Shown: piece after piece, positions 1-10,023 of the stretch
How positions within the stretch are numbered: the first letter of the stretch is position 1
Layout of the letters: each line of letters starts with the position of its first letter
Assembly: GCA_943787745.1 (NCBI GenBank)
Contig: CALSNJ010000002.1
Location: forward strand, 942,125 to 1,006,124
Direction: 5' to 3'
Length of the DNA stretch: 64,000 nt
Origin: an uncultured Alphaproteobacteria bacterium
GTDB lineage: Bacteria; Pseudomonadota; Alphaproteobacteria; UBA6615
Position numbers and translations under genes: made by a program
The notes under the pieces: model-generated
Seen by the model: the letters and a program-made list of their open reading frames with translations, nothing else
Databases searched by the model: none
What the model was told of the DNA's origin: nothing

Positions 1-825
<825 letters not shown>

Positions 826-1005
826 GAGCGCGTCTTCCGAATTGAATCATTGGGTACACACATTCTAGCGCGAAGCGTTTAGCCCTGCCCAGATTGAGAC
901 GTGAATGGATTTCTCACAGAGACGTCATGCCTCGACGAACCAGCGACCGGGCTTTATCTTCGCTGCTTCAAATACTCTTCATAAAGAATTTTCCGGAGAT
1001 TTCCT

Positions 1006-2217
1006 GTGGCCAACCTCGCGCAAAAAGCACTGAACATCGAAGACCTGCGCAAGATGGCCAAGCGTCGCCTGACCAAGGCCCTTTTCGACTTCTGTGACAA
1101 AGGCAGTGAGGATCAGGTGGCGATGCGGGACAACCGCGCCGCTTTGGACGGGATCAAACTGATGCCGCGGGTCCTCAACAACACCTCGGCACGCCATGCC
1201 GGCATCTCGCTTCTCGGCAAGGAACATGGTCTGCCCCTGCTGATCGGTCCGACGGGTCCTGCAGGCTTTGTCTGGTATCGCGGCGAGACCCATCTCGCGC
1301 GCGCTGCGGCAAAGGCGAATATCCCGTTCACGCTGGCCAGCACGTCGAACACGGACATGGAAAAAGTCTACGCCAATGGCGGCGGCACCCAGTGGTTCCA
1401 GCTTTATGTCTGGCGCGACCCGGAGGCAGCCTTCGTTACGATCCAGCGTGCGCTGGACACCGGGTTTGAGGCGCTGGTCGTCACTGTTGATTCCCCGGTT
1501 TACAACAACCGCGAGATCGATGTGAGAAACGGTCTGGTCTTCCCGCCGAAGATCAACATGCGCACAGCCGTCGACAGCCTGAAGCATCCGCGTTGGCTAC
1601 TCGGCACAGCTGGACAATACTTCCTCAACGAGGGCAAACTGCCCGCGTTCACGAACATCCATATCCCCGAAGAAGCCAAAGCCGAAGCCACGGGCTATGT
1701 CTCAGCGAAATCTACAAGCTTCCTCAATCGCGACGATACGATGGATTGGGACTATATCCGGCGTATCCGGGATGTCTGGCCGCGCAAACTGCTCCTCAAG
1801 GGCATCCTGCACCCCGAAGATGCTGTGAAGGCCGTCGAAGTTGGGGCAGACGGCATTTTCGTCTCCAACCATGCGGGCAACACCAATGACACGGCCATCA
1901 CGCCGTGGGACGCGTTGCCTGCAATCGTGGAAGCGGTCGGTGGCAAACTGACCGTTATTGCTGACAGCGGTGTTCGCCGCGGTAGTGACGTCCTGAAGGG
2001 CCTTGCGCTTGGCGCCGATGTCGTCGCAATCGGACGCTCGACCCTTTGGGGCGTAGGTGCCGCGGGTGAAGCAGGCGCAAGTCGTGCATTGGAAATTCTG
2101 GAATCCGAAATCCTGCGCACCATGGCAGTCCTCGGGGTCACGGATATTCCCTCAATCAGTCGTGAACATATCCGCCTCCCCGCAGAACTCCCGGCCTCCG
2201 GGTTCGGTCAAGCCTAG
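1006..2217 (+). CDS. FMN-dependent alpha-hydroxy-acid oxidizing protein (lactate dehydrogenase/oxidase family)
   Basis: A 403-residue TIM-barrel flavoprotein of the L-lactate dehydrogenase/glycolate oxidase/mandelate dehydrogenase family. Visible features are FDFCDKGSEDQVAMRDNRA at the start, the GPTGPAGFVWYRGE and TSNTDMEKV stretches, QLYVWRDP, the LLKGIL lysine on the barrel, VSNHAG with the catalytic His at about residue 290, and the DSGVRRGSDVLKGLALGADVVAIGR FMN-phosphate site near the end. It oxidises a 2-hydroxy acid to a 2-oxo acid; the exact substrate cannot be read. The start is a GTG preceded by GGAG at 995-998, seven bases upstream, which supports this start. The gene is monocistronic or loosely linked to selO downstream. 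Confidence 0.9.
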   Translation: MANLAQKALNIEDLRKMAKRRLTKALFDFCDKGSEDQVAMRDNRAALDGIKLMPRVLNNTSARHAGISLLGKEHGLPLLIGPTGPAGFVWYRGETHLARAAAKANIPFTLASTSNTDMEKVYANGGGTQWFQLYVWRDPEAAFVTIQRALDTGFEALVVTVDSPVYNNREIDVRNGLVFPPKINMRTAVDSLKHPRWLLGTAGQYFLNEGKLPAFTNIHIPEEAKAEATGYVSAKSTSFLNRDDTMDWDYIRRIRDVWPRKLLLKGILHPEDAVKAVEVGADGIFVSNHAGNTNDTAITPWDALPAIVEAVGGKLTVIADSGVRRGSDVLKGLALGADVVAIGRSTLWGVGAAGEAGASRALEILESEILRTMAVLGVTDIPSISREHIRLPAELPASGFGQA

Positions 2218-2277
2218 GCTGGACAAATTCGTTCACAGAACCATCTTCTAAGATGACAATCACCGGGAATTCAGACC

Positions 2278-3768
2278 ATGGACACCCACAGCCCCACACT
2301 TCCCGAATTCGCGTTCGACAACAGCTTCTCGCGTGATCTCGAGGGCTGTTTCGTCGCGTGGCAGGCCGAGGTCACGGCAGCCCCGAAGCTTTTGCAATTC
2401 AACTTCGATTTGGCTGACGAGCTCGGTCTCGATGGAAACGCCCTGAATTCAGAGGCTGGCACGGCCATCTTCTCCGGGAACCAGGTGCCTGCGGGAGCAG
2501 AGCCGCTCGCACAGGTCTATGCAGGCCACCAGTTTGGTGGCTTTTCACCACAACTTGGTGATGGTCGCGCGTTGTTGCTTGGCGAAGTTATCGATATCAA
2601 CGGACAGCGCCGTGATATTCAGCTCAAGGGGTCCGGACGCACCCCCTATTCCCGCAGTGGCGACGGCAAGTCGGCACTCGGCCCGGTGCTGCGTGAATAT
2701 CTGATCGGCGAAGCCATGCATGCGCTGGGCGTGCCCACAACACGCGCACTTGCTGCTGTATCCACCGGAGAGCACGTCCATCGCGAGACCTCCCTGCCCG
2801 GCGGTGTTCTCACCCGGGTTTCGGCAAGCCACCTGCGGGTTGGCAGCTTCCAGTATTTTGCGGCCCGGCAAGAATTCGACAAGGTACGCCAGCTCGCCGA
2901 CTACGCGATCGCGCGCCATCACCCCGAAGCCGCCAAAGCTGACAATCCTTATCTGGCATTCATGCTGTCGGTCGCGGAGGTTCAGGCAAGGCTCGTGTCA
3001 CATTGGATGAGCATTGGCTTCATCCATGGCGTCATGAACACGGACAACGTCACGATCTCCGGCGAGACCATCGATTATGGTCCCTGCGCCTTCATGGACG
3101 CCTATTCGCCCGGGACTGTCTTCAGCTCAATCGACACCCAGGGCCGCTACGCCTACGGCAACCAGCCCGCCATCATGGCCTGGAATCTTGCACGGCTTGC
3201 CGAAGCCCTGATTCCACTGGTCGATGAAGACCGGGACAAGGCTGTTGAAGTCCTGACCGAGATGATCAACACGGTCCCCGATGACTATGAAGAAAAATCC
3301 ATCGCCCGGATGAGGGCCAAACTCGGCCTCGCCACGGCTGCTGACGACGATGTGGAACTCGTGAACGAGCTTCTTACGGCCATGGAACAGGGCAATGCGG
3401 ATTTCACGATGACGTTCCGCCGCCTTTCGGATGCTATGCGCGGCAATGCAATACCCGTTCAGGGTCAATTTGACGGCCTGCAGGGCATCAACACATGGCT
3501 CGACCGCTGGCGCGGACGTCTGGCACAGGAAGACATTGCGCCAGAGACCCGCGCAGCGCAGATGGATCAGATCAACCCGATCTATATCCCTCGCAATCAC
3601 AAGGTCGAAGAGGCCCTGGCAGCTGCGGTGGACGCCGAAGACATGTCGGCATTCAGCAGTCTTCTTACGGTCATCAGCAATCCCTTCGAGGAAGTTGCTG
3701 GCCAGGAAGACTATGCAGCCCCGGCAGCTCCCGCTGCCTTTCCCTACCAGACCTTCTGTGGCACCTGA
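2278..3768 (+). CDS. selO: SelO-type protein adenylyltransferase (pseudokinase)
   Basis: A 496-residue member of the SelO/YdiU family, pseudokinases known to transfer AMP from ATP to Ser/Thr/Tyr of target proteins in oxidative-stress control. Family blocks are QVYAGHQFGGFSPQLGDGRA, LKGSGRTPYSRSGDGKSALG, REYLIGEAMHALGVPTTRAL, the HGVMNTDN catalytic-loop region and the DYGPCAFMD metal-binding motif. The C-terminus ends in FCGT, the bacterial counterpart of the selenocysteine-containing tail of eukaryotic SelO. Length is normal. The stop codon overlaps by 11 bp a small downstream gene, and two methionine sulfoxide reductase genes converge on the pair, fitting a redox-stress role. Confidence 0.95.
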   Translation: MDTHSPTLPEFAFDNSFSRDLEGCFVAWQAEVTAAPKLLQFNFDLADELGLDGNALNSEAGTAIFSGNQVPAGAEPLAQVYAGHQFGGFSPQLGDGRALLLGEVIDINGQRRDIQLKGSGRTPYSRSGDGKSALGPVLREYLIGEAMHALGVPTTRALAAVSTGEHVHRETSLPGGVLTRVSASHLRVGSFQYFAARQEFDKVRQLADYAIARHHPEAAKADNPYLAFMLSVAEVQARLVSHWMSIGFIHGVMNTDNVTISGETIDYGPCAFMDAYSPGTVFSSIDTQGRYAYGNQPAIMAWNLARLAEALIPLVDEDRDKAVEVLTEMINTVPDDYEEKSIARMRAKLGLATAADDDVELVNELLTAMEQGNADFTMTFRRLSDAMRGNAIPVQGQFDGLQGINTWLDRWRGRLAQEDIAPETRAAQMDQINPIYIPRNHKVEEALAAAVDAEDMSAFSSLLTVISNPFEEVAGQEDYAAPAAPAAFPYQTFCGT

Positions 3769-4057
3769 GGCGCAGCTATTTCTGGAGAAAGTAGCAGCTC
3801 TACCTTCCGGTTACAGCGAAGGTATCTTCAACAATGCGCGCTACGGCGTCACCCTGCAGGTTTCGCAAGATGGCAAACGGATCTGGCTGTTCGGTGAAGA
3901 ACTCGGTGGGCCGGACCGGATCAGCTTCAACCTCTACCACTTGCGCTCGGGCGAACATCGCCTGAAACCGTGCGAGATGTCAGCGACCAAGGTAACAGAC
4001 TTTGTACTGGGCTATGCGCCCTCTCCAGCCACAACGGGTTCTGCAAATTCGGAATAG
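3758..4057 (+). CDS. Small conserved protein overlapping selO
   Basis: A 99-residue soluble protein read from a GTG at 3758 that lies 11 bp inside the end of selO, an arrangement suited to termination-reinitiation. It reads LPSGYSEGIFNNARYGVTLQ, then DGKRIWLFGEELGGPDRISF, then SFNLYHLRSGEHRLKPCEM. I have seen similar short proteins beside alphaproteobacterial selO, where databases often give them vague redox names; I know of no proven function. The single Cys in LKPCEM is a visible candidate functional residue. Its last 46 bp overlap the 3' end of the oppositely oriented MsrA-like gene. Coding status is supported by the overlap, the codon use and the recognisable pattern. Confidence 0.75.
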   Translation: MAPEAQLFLEKVAALPSGYSEGIFNNARYGVTLQVSQDGKRIWLFGEELGGPDRISFNLYHLRSGEHRLKPCEMSATKVTDFVLGYAPSPATTGSANSE

Positions 4058-4527
4058 TTTTGACGGATCAGCTGCAGCTTGGGGTCGATATAGGTCCTGC
4101 AAAACGGGCGTTCAGGGTCCGTTGCGTAATAGTTATGGAAGCGTTCATCCGATGGTTTGAAGTCGGCATGGTCGAGCACCAGTGTGACCAGTGGCTTGGC
4201 AAACTCACTTTGAAGATCGCCCAATACGGCAATGGCCAATCCGGCCTGCGCTGCATTGAACGTGTAGATTGCGCTTCGGTATTTCCCGCGCATCTTGTGA
4301 TGGGACGTGCTGGCATGAGTTCGTGAATGCACTTCGATCAGTGTCCGAAGATCAATCAGCTCAGGGTCAAAGGAAACGATGACCGCCTCGGACCAACTGT
4401 CATGAGGCGGAGGCGCGCACACGAATCCCTGTGCGACATCGACAACCCCGCGCAGGGTCTGAAAGACGGCCTCTGTACACCAGTGGCAGCCCCCGCCGAG
4501 GCCGACCCGGTCAGGCTGCGTCTTCAC
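4012..4527 (-). CDS. MsrA-like peptide methionine sulfoxide reductase, second paralogue
   Basis: A 171-residue MsrA homologue. In place of the usual GCFWG active site it reads [14 protein letters not shown], keeping the nucleophilic Cys and Trp but with His and a second Cys around them. [11 protein letters not shown] and [22 protein letters not shown] match the MsrA core and tail. It should reduce methionine-S-sulfoxide, or be a diverged variant of that activity. I chose the GTG at 4527, overlapping the upstream msrA by 17 bp. A longer frame reaches 4632 but would run deep inside msrA and add residues unlike the family. Weak ribosome-binding signal (GGAAAC). It is probably co-transcribed with msrA. 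Confidence 0.8.
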   Translation of the reverse strand: MKTQPDRVGLGGGCHWCTEAVFQTLRGVVDVAQGFVCAPPPHDSWSEAVIVSFDPELIDLRTLIEVHSRTHASTSHHKMRGKYRSAIYTFNAAQAGLAIAVLGDLQSEFAKPLVTLVLDHADFKPSDERFHNYYATDPERPFCRTYIDPKLQLIRQNYSEFAEPVVAGEGA

Positions 4528-5026
4528 GTCGGGGCAGTTTCCAGCCGGGTCGTACAAAGTGGCATGTATAGCCATTCGGGAAACGCTCCAGATAGTCCTG
4601 ATGCTCGGGTTCGGCGTCCCAGAAATCACCAACTTTCTTGACCTCGGTCACGACTTTCCCTGGCCACAAACCAGAAGCATCCACATCCGCAATGGTGCGC
4701 TCGGCTTCGGCCTTTTGCGCGTCATCCACATAGTAGATGCCGGACCGGTAAGACGGCCCCATGTCGTTGCCCTGGCGATCGGGTGTCGAGGGGTCATGGA
4801 TCTGGAAAAAGAACTCCAGCAGGTCACGAAAACTGATCTTCTCCGGATCGAAGACGATCTCGATGCCTTCAGCATGGGTGCCGTGGTTGCGGTAAGTCGC
4901 ATTCGGCACGTCGCCTCCGGTGTATCCAACACGTGTGGACTGCACGCCCGGCATTTTGCGGATCAGGTCCTGCATGCCCCAGAAACATCCACCGGCAAGA
5001 ACCGCTCGCTCCGTTTTCTCGCTCAT
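4511..5026 (-). CDS. msrA: Peptide-methionine (S)-S-oxide reductase
   Basis: A 171-residue canonical MsrA. The active-site motif [10 protein letters not shown] holds the nucleophilic Cys at about residue 14, followed by [45 protein letters not shown] and [11 protein letters not shown]. It repairs oxidised methionine in proteins using thioredoxin. Its C-terminus [16 protein letters not shown] overlaps the start of a second MsrA-like gene on the same strand, so the pair is likely one transcript. It converges with selO and its small partner. Family and function are certain from the motifs. Confidence 0.95.
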   Translation of the reverse strand: MSEKTERAVLAGGCFWGMQDLIRKMPGVQSTRVGYTGGDVPNATYRNHGTHAEGIEIVFDPEKISFRDLLEFFFQIHDPSTPDRQGNDMGPSYRSGIYYVDDAQKAEAERTIADVDASGLWPGKVVTEVKKVGDFWDAEPEHQDYLERFPNGYTCHFVRPGWKLPRREDAA

Positions 5027-5191
5027 TTCCCTACTCCCGTATGTCCACTTTGCCCGTTCCAGCGCAAATGTTGATCCAACATCACACTGGTGCCGTAATA
5101 TAACACGCCTATTATTCAGGATATGGGTCTTGCCACCCGTTTGGACAACAGTTCGTTCCGATACCCATCAGCCAATCGAAAGGCACACTCT

Positions 5192-6582
5192 ATGACACGT
5201 TTAACTGCGAAAGATTTCGATCAGGGTCTGCTCGACCTTTACGACTATTACGCGCATGGCAGAATTACCAAGCGTGAATTTCTTGACCGCGCGGGACGCT
5301 ATACCGTCGGTGGTGTGACAGCCGTTGCGCTGTTCAACATGCTCAAGCCGGACTACGCGATGGCCGAGCAGGTTTCCTTCAATGATCCCGAGATCAAGGC
5401 CACTTTCGAAACCTATGACTCCCCCAATGGCAATGGTGAGGTTCCGGGATAGATCCGGATAGGCTTGATACCGACCCTTGCCAACCAGTCCTGCATCGCT
5501 TCCGCGACGAACTCGGGGCCATTGTCGGAACGGATATATTCTGGAGTGCCGTGGCGCAGGAGTAGCGGGTAGAGCGCCTCAAGGACATCGTCAGCTCCCA
5601 TCCTGGTGCGGACCGCGACCGCTAGAGCCTGACGGGTGTACTCGTCGAGAACTGTCAGCATCTTGTAACTCCGACCGCTGTCGAGCTTGTCGTGTACAAA
5701 GTCGATGCTCCAGACGTGGTTCGGATGGGTCGGCCGCAGCCGTATGATCGAAGCATCCTTGTGGTAGAGCCGTCGGCGCTTCTTGTGCCGTTGCGGCAGT
5801 TGAAGGCCTTCTTCGCGCCAGATCCGCTCAACCTTCTTGTGGTTCACCTTCCAACCTTCGATGCGCAGCAGTTCGGCTATCTTGCGATAGCCGTAGCGTC
5901 CGTATTGCTTGGCCTGCTGGATCAGGGCCAATCGCAGAGCATCATCAAAGGCTATGTCGTGAAACCGGCCAATGCCACGGGCAAACTGCCTGCTGTGCTT
6001 GTCATCCACGAAAATCGTGGCCTGAACCCCTACATCAAGGATGTCGCCCGCCGGGTCGCCAAAGCTGGCTTTATGGCTCTCGCACCAGACGGTCTAACTT
6101 CTGTTGGCGGTTATCCCGGCAATGACGCAGATGGCAAGGCGCTTCAGCAAACAGTCGACCGCACCAAGCTGATGAACGACTTTTTCGCCGGATACGAACA
6201 CCTCGCCGCCCGCGAGGATTCAACCGGCAAGGTGGGCGCCGTCGGTTTTTGCTATGGCGGCGGTGTCTGCAACGCGCTCGCCGTGGCCTATCCCGAACTG
6301 AACGCGTCGGTCCCCTACTATGGGCGCCAGGCCAAAGCCGAGGACGTGCCCAGAATTCAGGCCCCCCTGATGCTTCACTACGGTGCGCTCGACAAACGTA
6401 TCAATGCCGGATGGCCCGACTACGAGGCCGCCCTGAAAGCCAACAACAAAACCTACGAAGCCTATATCTACGAAGACGCCAATCATGGCTTCCACAATGA
6501 CTCCACGCCCCGCTACGACGAGAAAATGGCAGAGCTGTCCTGGGACCGCACCATCGGCTGGTTCAACAAATACCTGACATAG
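5192..6582 (+). pseudogene. Dienelactone hydrolase family gene (YghX-like) split by an IS3 fragment
   Basis: Two parts of one gene. The first, 5192-5443, encodes 84 residues starting MTRLTAKDFDQGLLDLYDYY and containing a Tat-like or secretory segment (DRAGRYTVGGVTAVALFNML). The second, 5947-6582, encodes 211 residues with [40 protein letters not shown], the nucleophile motif GFCYGGG and the terminal catalytic His in ANHGFHND. Between them lie 503 bp of IS sequence. Joining 5443 to 5947 restores a 295-residue frame of normal family length with GEV followed by KGYVV, so nothing was lost. As it stands the first part stops at 5452 inside the IS piece. The enzyme would hydrolyse a carboxyester or lactone. 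Confidence 0.88.
5444..5946 (-). mobile_element. Internal fragment of an IS3-family (IS407-type) transposase orfB
   Basis: A 503-bp piece that matches, with few differences, the inside of orfB of the IS at 48474-49660. On the minus strand it runs from [20 protein letters not shown] through the DDE core ([22 protein letters not shown]) to IRIYPG. It has neither inverted repeat, lacks the last catalytic Glu and lacks orfA, so it cannot have moved by itself. It sits exactly between two codons of the dienelactone hydrolase gene and no target duplication is visible. A recombination or repair product, or an assembly join at a repeat, are the main explanations. Confidence 0.9.
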
Positions 6583-6585
6583 CCG

Positions 6586-8817
6586 CTAAATCCTGACCCC
6601 GCCCGTGATGCTCATCTGTTTCTTGAGTGCGCGGGCGGACAGGATGACCACCAGAACAACAAGAAGCGCACCACCAATATTAGCCGGCAGGTTCAGGGGC
6701 CAATAAGCCCCTGCCGCACCGACAATCAGCATTGGCACCGTCAGGACGTTGAGCGGGCCTTCGGAATAGAACTGGATCAGCGCGTTCGTCGCGTAGATCC
6801 CGAACAATCCAAAGAAGCCGATCTGCATCACCTCGTACCACTCCCCCGATATCAGCGGCGTGTAGGCAAACATCAACGGCACGATGTAGAGACCTTTCGC
6901 GATTTTCCAGGACTGGAACCCGGTCGCCATCGGTTTCGAGCCGGCAATGCCGGCAGCGGTGAACGCCGCCAGACACACTGGCGGTGTGACATTGCTGTCC
7001 TGACTAAGCCAAAACACGATCAAGTGGGCTGTCAGCAAGAACGTGGTCAGCATCGCCGGATCGACCAATGCGGGGCGGATCACAAGCGCAAGCTCGAACG
7101 GCATCGACCCCATTAGGGCCTGAGCCTGATCCCGGGTCATGCCCTCCGCCAACAGCGCCACATGCGGACTATCGACCAAAGCAAACAGCGCCGCTTTCGC
7201 AGGGTCGGTAATCCCCACAACCAACTGGTCCACAATGATCGAGTCAGAAAGGATGCCCGCCAACGCGGGTGCCGTCAGGCTTGCCAGTATGATGTAAGCC
7301 GCCGTGACGGGAAGTCCCATGCCCAGTATGAGCGAGGCCAATCCAATCAGGACAATTGCGATGATGACCGAACCCTGAGACCATTGCGCGATCATGATCG
7401 AAATCGAATTGCCCACGCCACTGGTCACAACAGCGTTGTTCACGACCCCGATCGCGACCAGCAGGATACCCGTCATGATGGATGTCTGTATGCCGCTCAC
7501 AAGCGCTTCGCTGATGCGTTTTGGTCCCATTGAGACAGGCTCAAAGAGATTGCTTCCGAGGACTTTGGCCAAGAGGGTGGTCGTCCAGGACACAAGGATC
7601 AGTGCGGCGATAGCCCAGGAGGCCGCAAAACTCGGTGTGACACCGCTCATCAACAGCCAGATCATCACCGCAAGCGGCAATACAAAGACAAGTGCGCCAG
7701 AGAGCAATTTTCCGCGGTTGACCACGAGATCCATCTCATTGCCGACCTGATGCTTGACCGCCTCAATCCGCACAATAAATGCGACGGAGAGGAAGTATAA
7801 AAGCGCGGGGACAACTGAGACTGCAACGATGGTTCCATATGGGATGGATGTGTAGCTGGCCATGACAAAGGCGCCAGCACCCATGATCGGTGGCATCAAC
7901 TGACCGCCGGTCGAAGCTGCAGCTTCCACGCCAGCCGCAAACTTCCCCCGAAACCCATTTGATTTCATTAGGGGAATGGTGATCACGCCGGTGGAGGCCG
8001 TGTTCGCAACTGCCGAACCACTGATCGTCCCCGTCAACGCCGAGGAAATCACAGCGACAAACGCCGCCCCGCCCCGGGTTTTACCGGCAACAACCTTGGA
8101 TATCTCGATGACGAAACCGCCCGCGCCCGAAACAACCAGAAACCCGCCGAAAATCATGAACAGCGTGATGCTGGAGGACGAAATGCTCGCCAGAATGCCG
8201 AGCATGCCCTCATCATTATAAAGTGTACGAAACAGCACATCATCGATCGGCAAACTCGCGGCGCGAAACACACCGGGAAGATAGGAACCGAGGAACAGAA
8301 TGTAGGACAGCGACAGCACGATCAGAGTCGGAATCACCCAGCCAGAAACGCGGCGCGAAAAATCCAGTGCAGAGAAGATCAGAATCAATCCCGCAACCCA
8401 GTCGACCGCCGTCAACTGAATGGGTTGTCCGGTCACGGCAAGAGAGCGCGCATAAATTCCGGATTCTGCCGATGCCACCCAAAGCGCGGAGGCCGCAACG
8501 ATCAATCCATAGGTAATATCAAAAGCGAGTGCCCAACGTGTATGGGTCCGCTTTCCGAACAGGCTAAAAGTAATGGAGGCGAGAAATGCAAACCCGCCAT
8601 AGTGGATCGCATTCTGCCAAAAGCCCGGCTCAACCAGCCAGATATTCGTCAGAATATGCCAAATCGCGAAACAGACGGCGAACGTGACCACAAGCCACCG
8701 CAGAGGATCTTTGCCCATACCCTCAAGCAAGAACAGATATTGACGACTACCATTTGAAGATTGTGATTTATCCGCTACGCCATCTGCAATGGCGGCACTG
8801 CCACTCACATCCACCAT
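6586..8817 (-). CDS. TRAP transporter fused permease (4TM + 12TM), TAXI type
   Basis: A 743-residue inner-membrane protein with many hydrophobic helices. It joins the small DctQ-like and large DctM-like permease functions of TRAP transporters. Diagnostic stretches of the DctM part are GSAVANTASTGVITIPLMKS, GGQLMPPIMGAGAFVMASYT, GMGLPVTAAYIILA and PPVCLAAFTAAGIAGSKPMA. It imports an organic acid or related solute using the sodium or proton gradient, with the binding protein encoded just upstream (8892-9890). The start ATG at 8817 lies only a few bases beyond the T-run of an intercistronic hairpin, so its expression relative to the binding protein is probably reduced. Substrate unknown. Confidence 0.93.
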   Translation of the reverse strand: MVDVSGSAAIADGVADKSQSSNGSRQYLFLLEGMGKDPLRWLVVTFAVCFAIWHILTNIWLVEPGFWQNAIHYGGFAFLASITFSLFGKRTHTRWALAFDITYGLIVAASALWVASAESGIYARSLAVTGQPIQLTAVDWVAGLILIFSALDFSRRVSGWVIPTLIVLSLSYILFLGSYLPGVFRAASLPIDDVLFRTLYNDEGMLGILASISSSSITLFMIFGGFLVVSGAGGFVIEISKVVAGKTRGGAAFVAVISSALTGTISGSAVANTASTGVITIPLMKSNGFRGKFAAGVEAAASTGGQLMPPIMGAGAFVMASYTSIPYGTIVAVSVVPALLYFLSVAFIVRIEAVKHQVGNEMDLVVNRGKLLSGALVFVLPLAVMIWLLMSGVTPSFAASWAIAALILVSWTTTLLAKVLGSNLFEPVSMGPKRISEALVSGIQTSIMTGILLVAIGVVNNAVVTSGVGNSISIMIAQWSQGSVIIAIVLIGLASLILGMGLPVTAAYIILASLTAPALAGILSDSIIVDQLVVGITDPAKAALFALVDSPHVALLAEGMTRDQAQALMGSMPFELALVIRPALVDPAMLTTFLLTAHLIVFWLSQDSNVTPPVCLAAFTAAGIAGSKPMATGFQSWKIAKGLYIVPLMFAYTPLISGEWYEVMQIGFFGLFGIYATNALIQFYSEGPLNVLTVPMLIVGAAGAYWPLNLPANIGGALLVVLVVILSARALKKQMSITGGVRI

Positions 8818-8831
8818 GAACTATCCCCCAC

Positions 8832-8865
8832 AAAAAAAGGAGCGGAAGACAAAGTCTTCCGCTCC
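8832..8865 (-). terminator. Intercistronic hairpin with T-run (attenuator) between TAXI binding protein and permease
   Basis: On the minus strand a perfect 12-bp stem, GGAGCGGAAGAC paired with GTCTTCCGCTCC around a 3-base loop, is followed at once by seven T residues (A-run at 8832-8838 on the plus strand). This is a textbook rho-independent terminator between the binding-protein stop and the permease start. It would let the soluble binding protein be made in excess over the permease. Confidence 0.85.
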
Positions 8866-8891
8866 CTACTTTTACCTACATGCGTGAAAGC

Positions 8892-9890
8892 CTACTGAGC
8901 CATCAGGCGAGCCGGCACATCAAGACCGACTTCCTTGTAATAGCGCGCAGCACCCGGATGCAGCGGCACCGGCAGACCTGCCATGGCGTTTTCAACAGCC
9001 ATGACCTTCGTTGCCGGATGGATTGCTGACAAGAACCCGAGGTTTTCATACATGGCCTTGGTCAGCTGATAGACATGCTCTTCGTCCACATCCGCGTTCA
9101 CCGCCAGGAAGTTGGGCTGCGCAATGGTCTGTACAGCTTTGTCCTGCCCCGGGTAGGTACCCGCTGCAATGGTGTAGGGAACCCAAAGATTGCGACCGCC
9201 ATCCATGGCCTTACCCTGCTCCGGCGTCACATCAAGGATAGTGAACTTGCCGGCATTCGAAGCCATCAGCTTCGTGATGGCACCTGTTGGCGGGCCAGCA
9301 CCCAGACCGGCGCCAACGGCCTGCCCGTTTGCCATTGCGTCAGCCGTCGGGCCATAGCCCGCGTAAACCAGTTTGAAATCCTTGTTGATATCGAGCCCGA
9401 GCCCGGCAAGCAGGACCGTGTTCGATCCGATCGTGCCAGAGTTCTGTTTGCCCATGCCCATGGACATGCCCTTGAGAGCCACCAGATCACCGACCGTACC
9501 GGTCTTGACCTGGTCGTTGTTGAGTACGAACTGCTCGACGTTCTGCCACAGCATGGTGACCGAACGAATGTTCTTCTGCGGGGCTGTCACCGGACCAGTG
9601 CCGGTTGCCGCGTAAGAGCCAAAAAGGCCCTGCAAGATGGCAAAGTCAGCCGTACCGGCACCCAGTGCCTGCACATTCGCGCCCGAACCGGCCGAGTTAA
9701 CGGCAGTCAAACTAAATTTTTTCTTCGGCAGGAGCTTCACTTTCGACAATGTCGAAATCGCGGTGCCAACCGGATGATAGGTGCCACCTGTTGAGGCGGT
9801 ATTGAGGACATAGTCCTTGGACTGCGCGTGCGCCATGGTGGCCGAAAGGGCAAGCACGGCACCAGCAGCGAGTGCTGTAAACTTCTTCAT
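8892..9890 (-). CDS. TAXI-family TRAP transporter solute-binding protein
   Basis: A 332-residue periplasmic binding protein. Signal peptide MKKFTALAAGAVLALSATMA with cleavage near AHAQ. The mature part starts KDYVLNTASTGGTYHPVGTA, typical of TAXI proteins, and has TADFAILQGLFGSYAATGTG and LDVTPEQGKAMDGG later. I chose the ATG at 9890: GGAGG lies eight bases before it, whereas the ATG six bases earlier would be almost on top of the Shine-Dalgarno sequence. It binds a solute and hands it to the fused permease downstream. A dctB/dctD-like two-component system is encoded just upstream and is the likely regulator. Confidence 0.92.
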   Translation of the reverse strand: MKKFTALAAGAVLALSATMAHAQSKDYVLNTASTGGTYHPVGTAISTLSKVKLLPKKKFSLTAVNSAGSGANVQALGAGTADFAILQGLFGSYAATGTGPVTAPQKNIRSVTMLWQNVEQFVLNNDQVKTGTVGDLVALKGMSMGMGKQNSGTIGSNTVLLAGLGLDINKDFKLVYAGYGPTADAMANGQAVGAGLGAGPPTGAITKLMASNAGKFTILDVTPEQGKAMDGGRNLWVPYTIAAGTYPGQDKAVQTIAQPNFLAVNADVDEEHVYQLTKAMYENLGFLSAIHPATKVMAVENAMAGLPVPLHPGAARYYKEVGLDVPARLMAQ

Positions 9891-9999
9891 ATTCATTTCC
9901 TCCAGAATTAACTCAACCGATTGCACGGCTTGGGATAAGTGGTAACGGTGCCACCATAGTCCGACCATGAAGAAAATTGCCATCTAACGTGGCCCAGCC

Positions 10000-10015
10000 C
10001 TGCGGATTTCCGCAG
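10000..10015. repeat. Short inverted repeat after the dctD-like gene
   Basis: CTGCGGA and TCCGCAG form a perfect 7-bp stem around two bases, 9 bp beyond the dctD stop codon and about 110 bp upstream of the TAXI gene. It lacks a clear T-run, so it could be a weak terminator or an operator for the binding-protein promoter. I cannot choose between these. Confidence 0.45.
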
Positions 10016-10023
10016 AGCCGAGA

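Noticed and set aside
9897-10023. A sigma-54 promoter upstream of the TAXI gene
   Set aside because: TGGCAC is present on the minus strand, but the -12 element reads AC instead of GC at the required spacing, and the adjacent activator lacks the GAFTGA loop.
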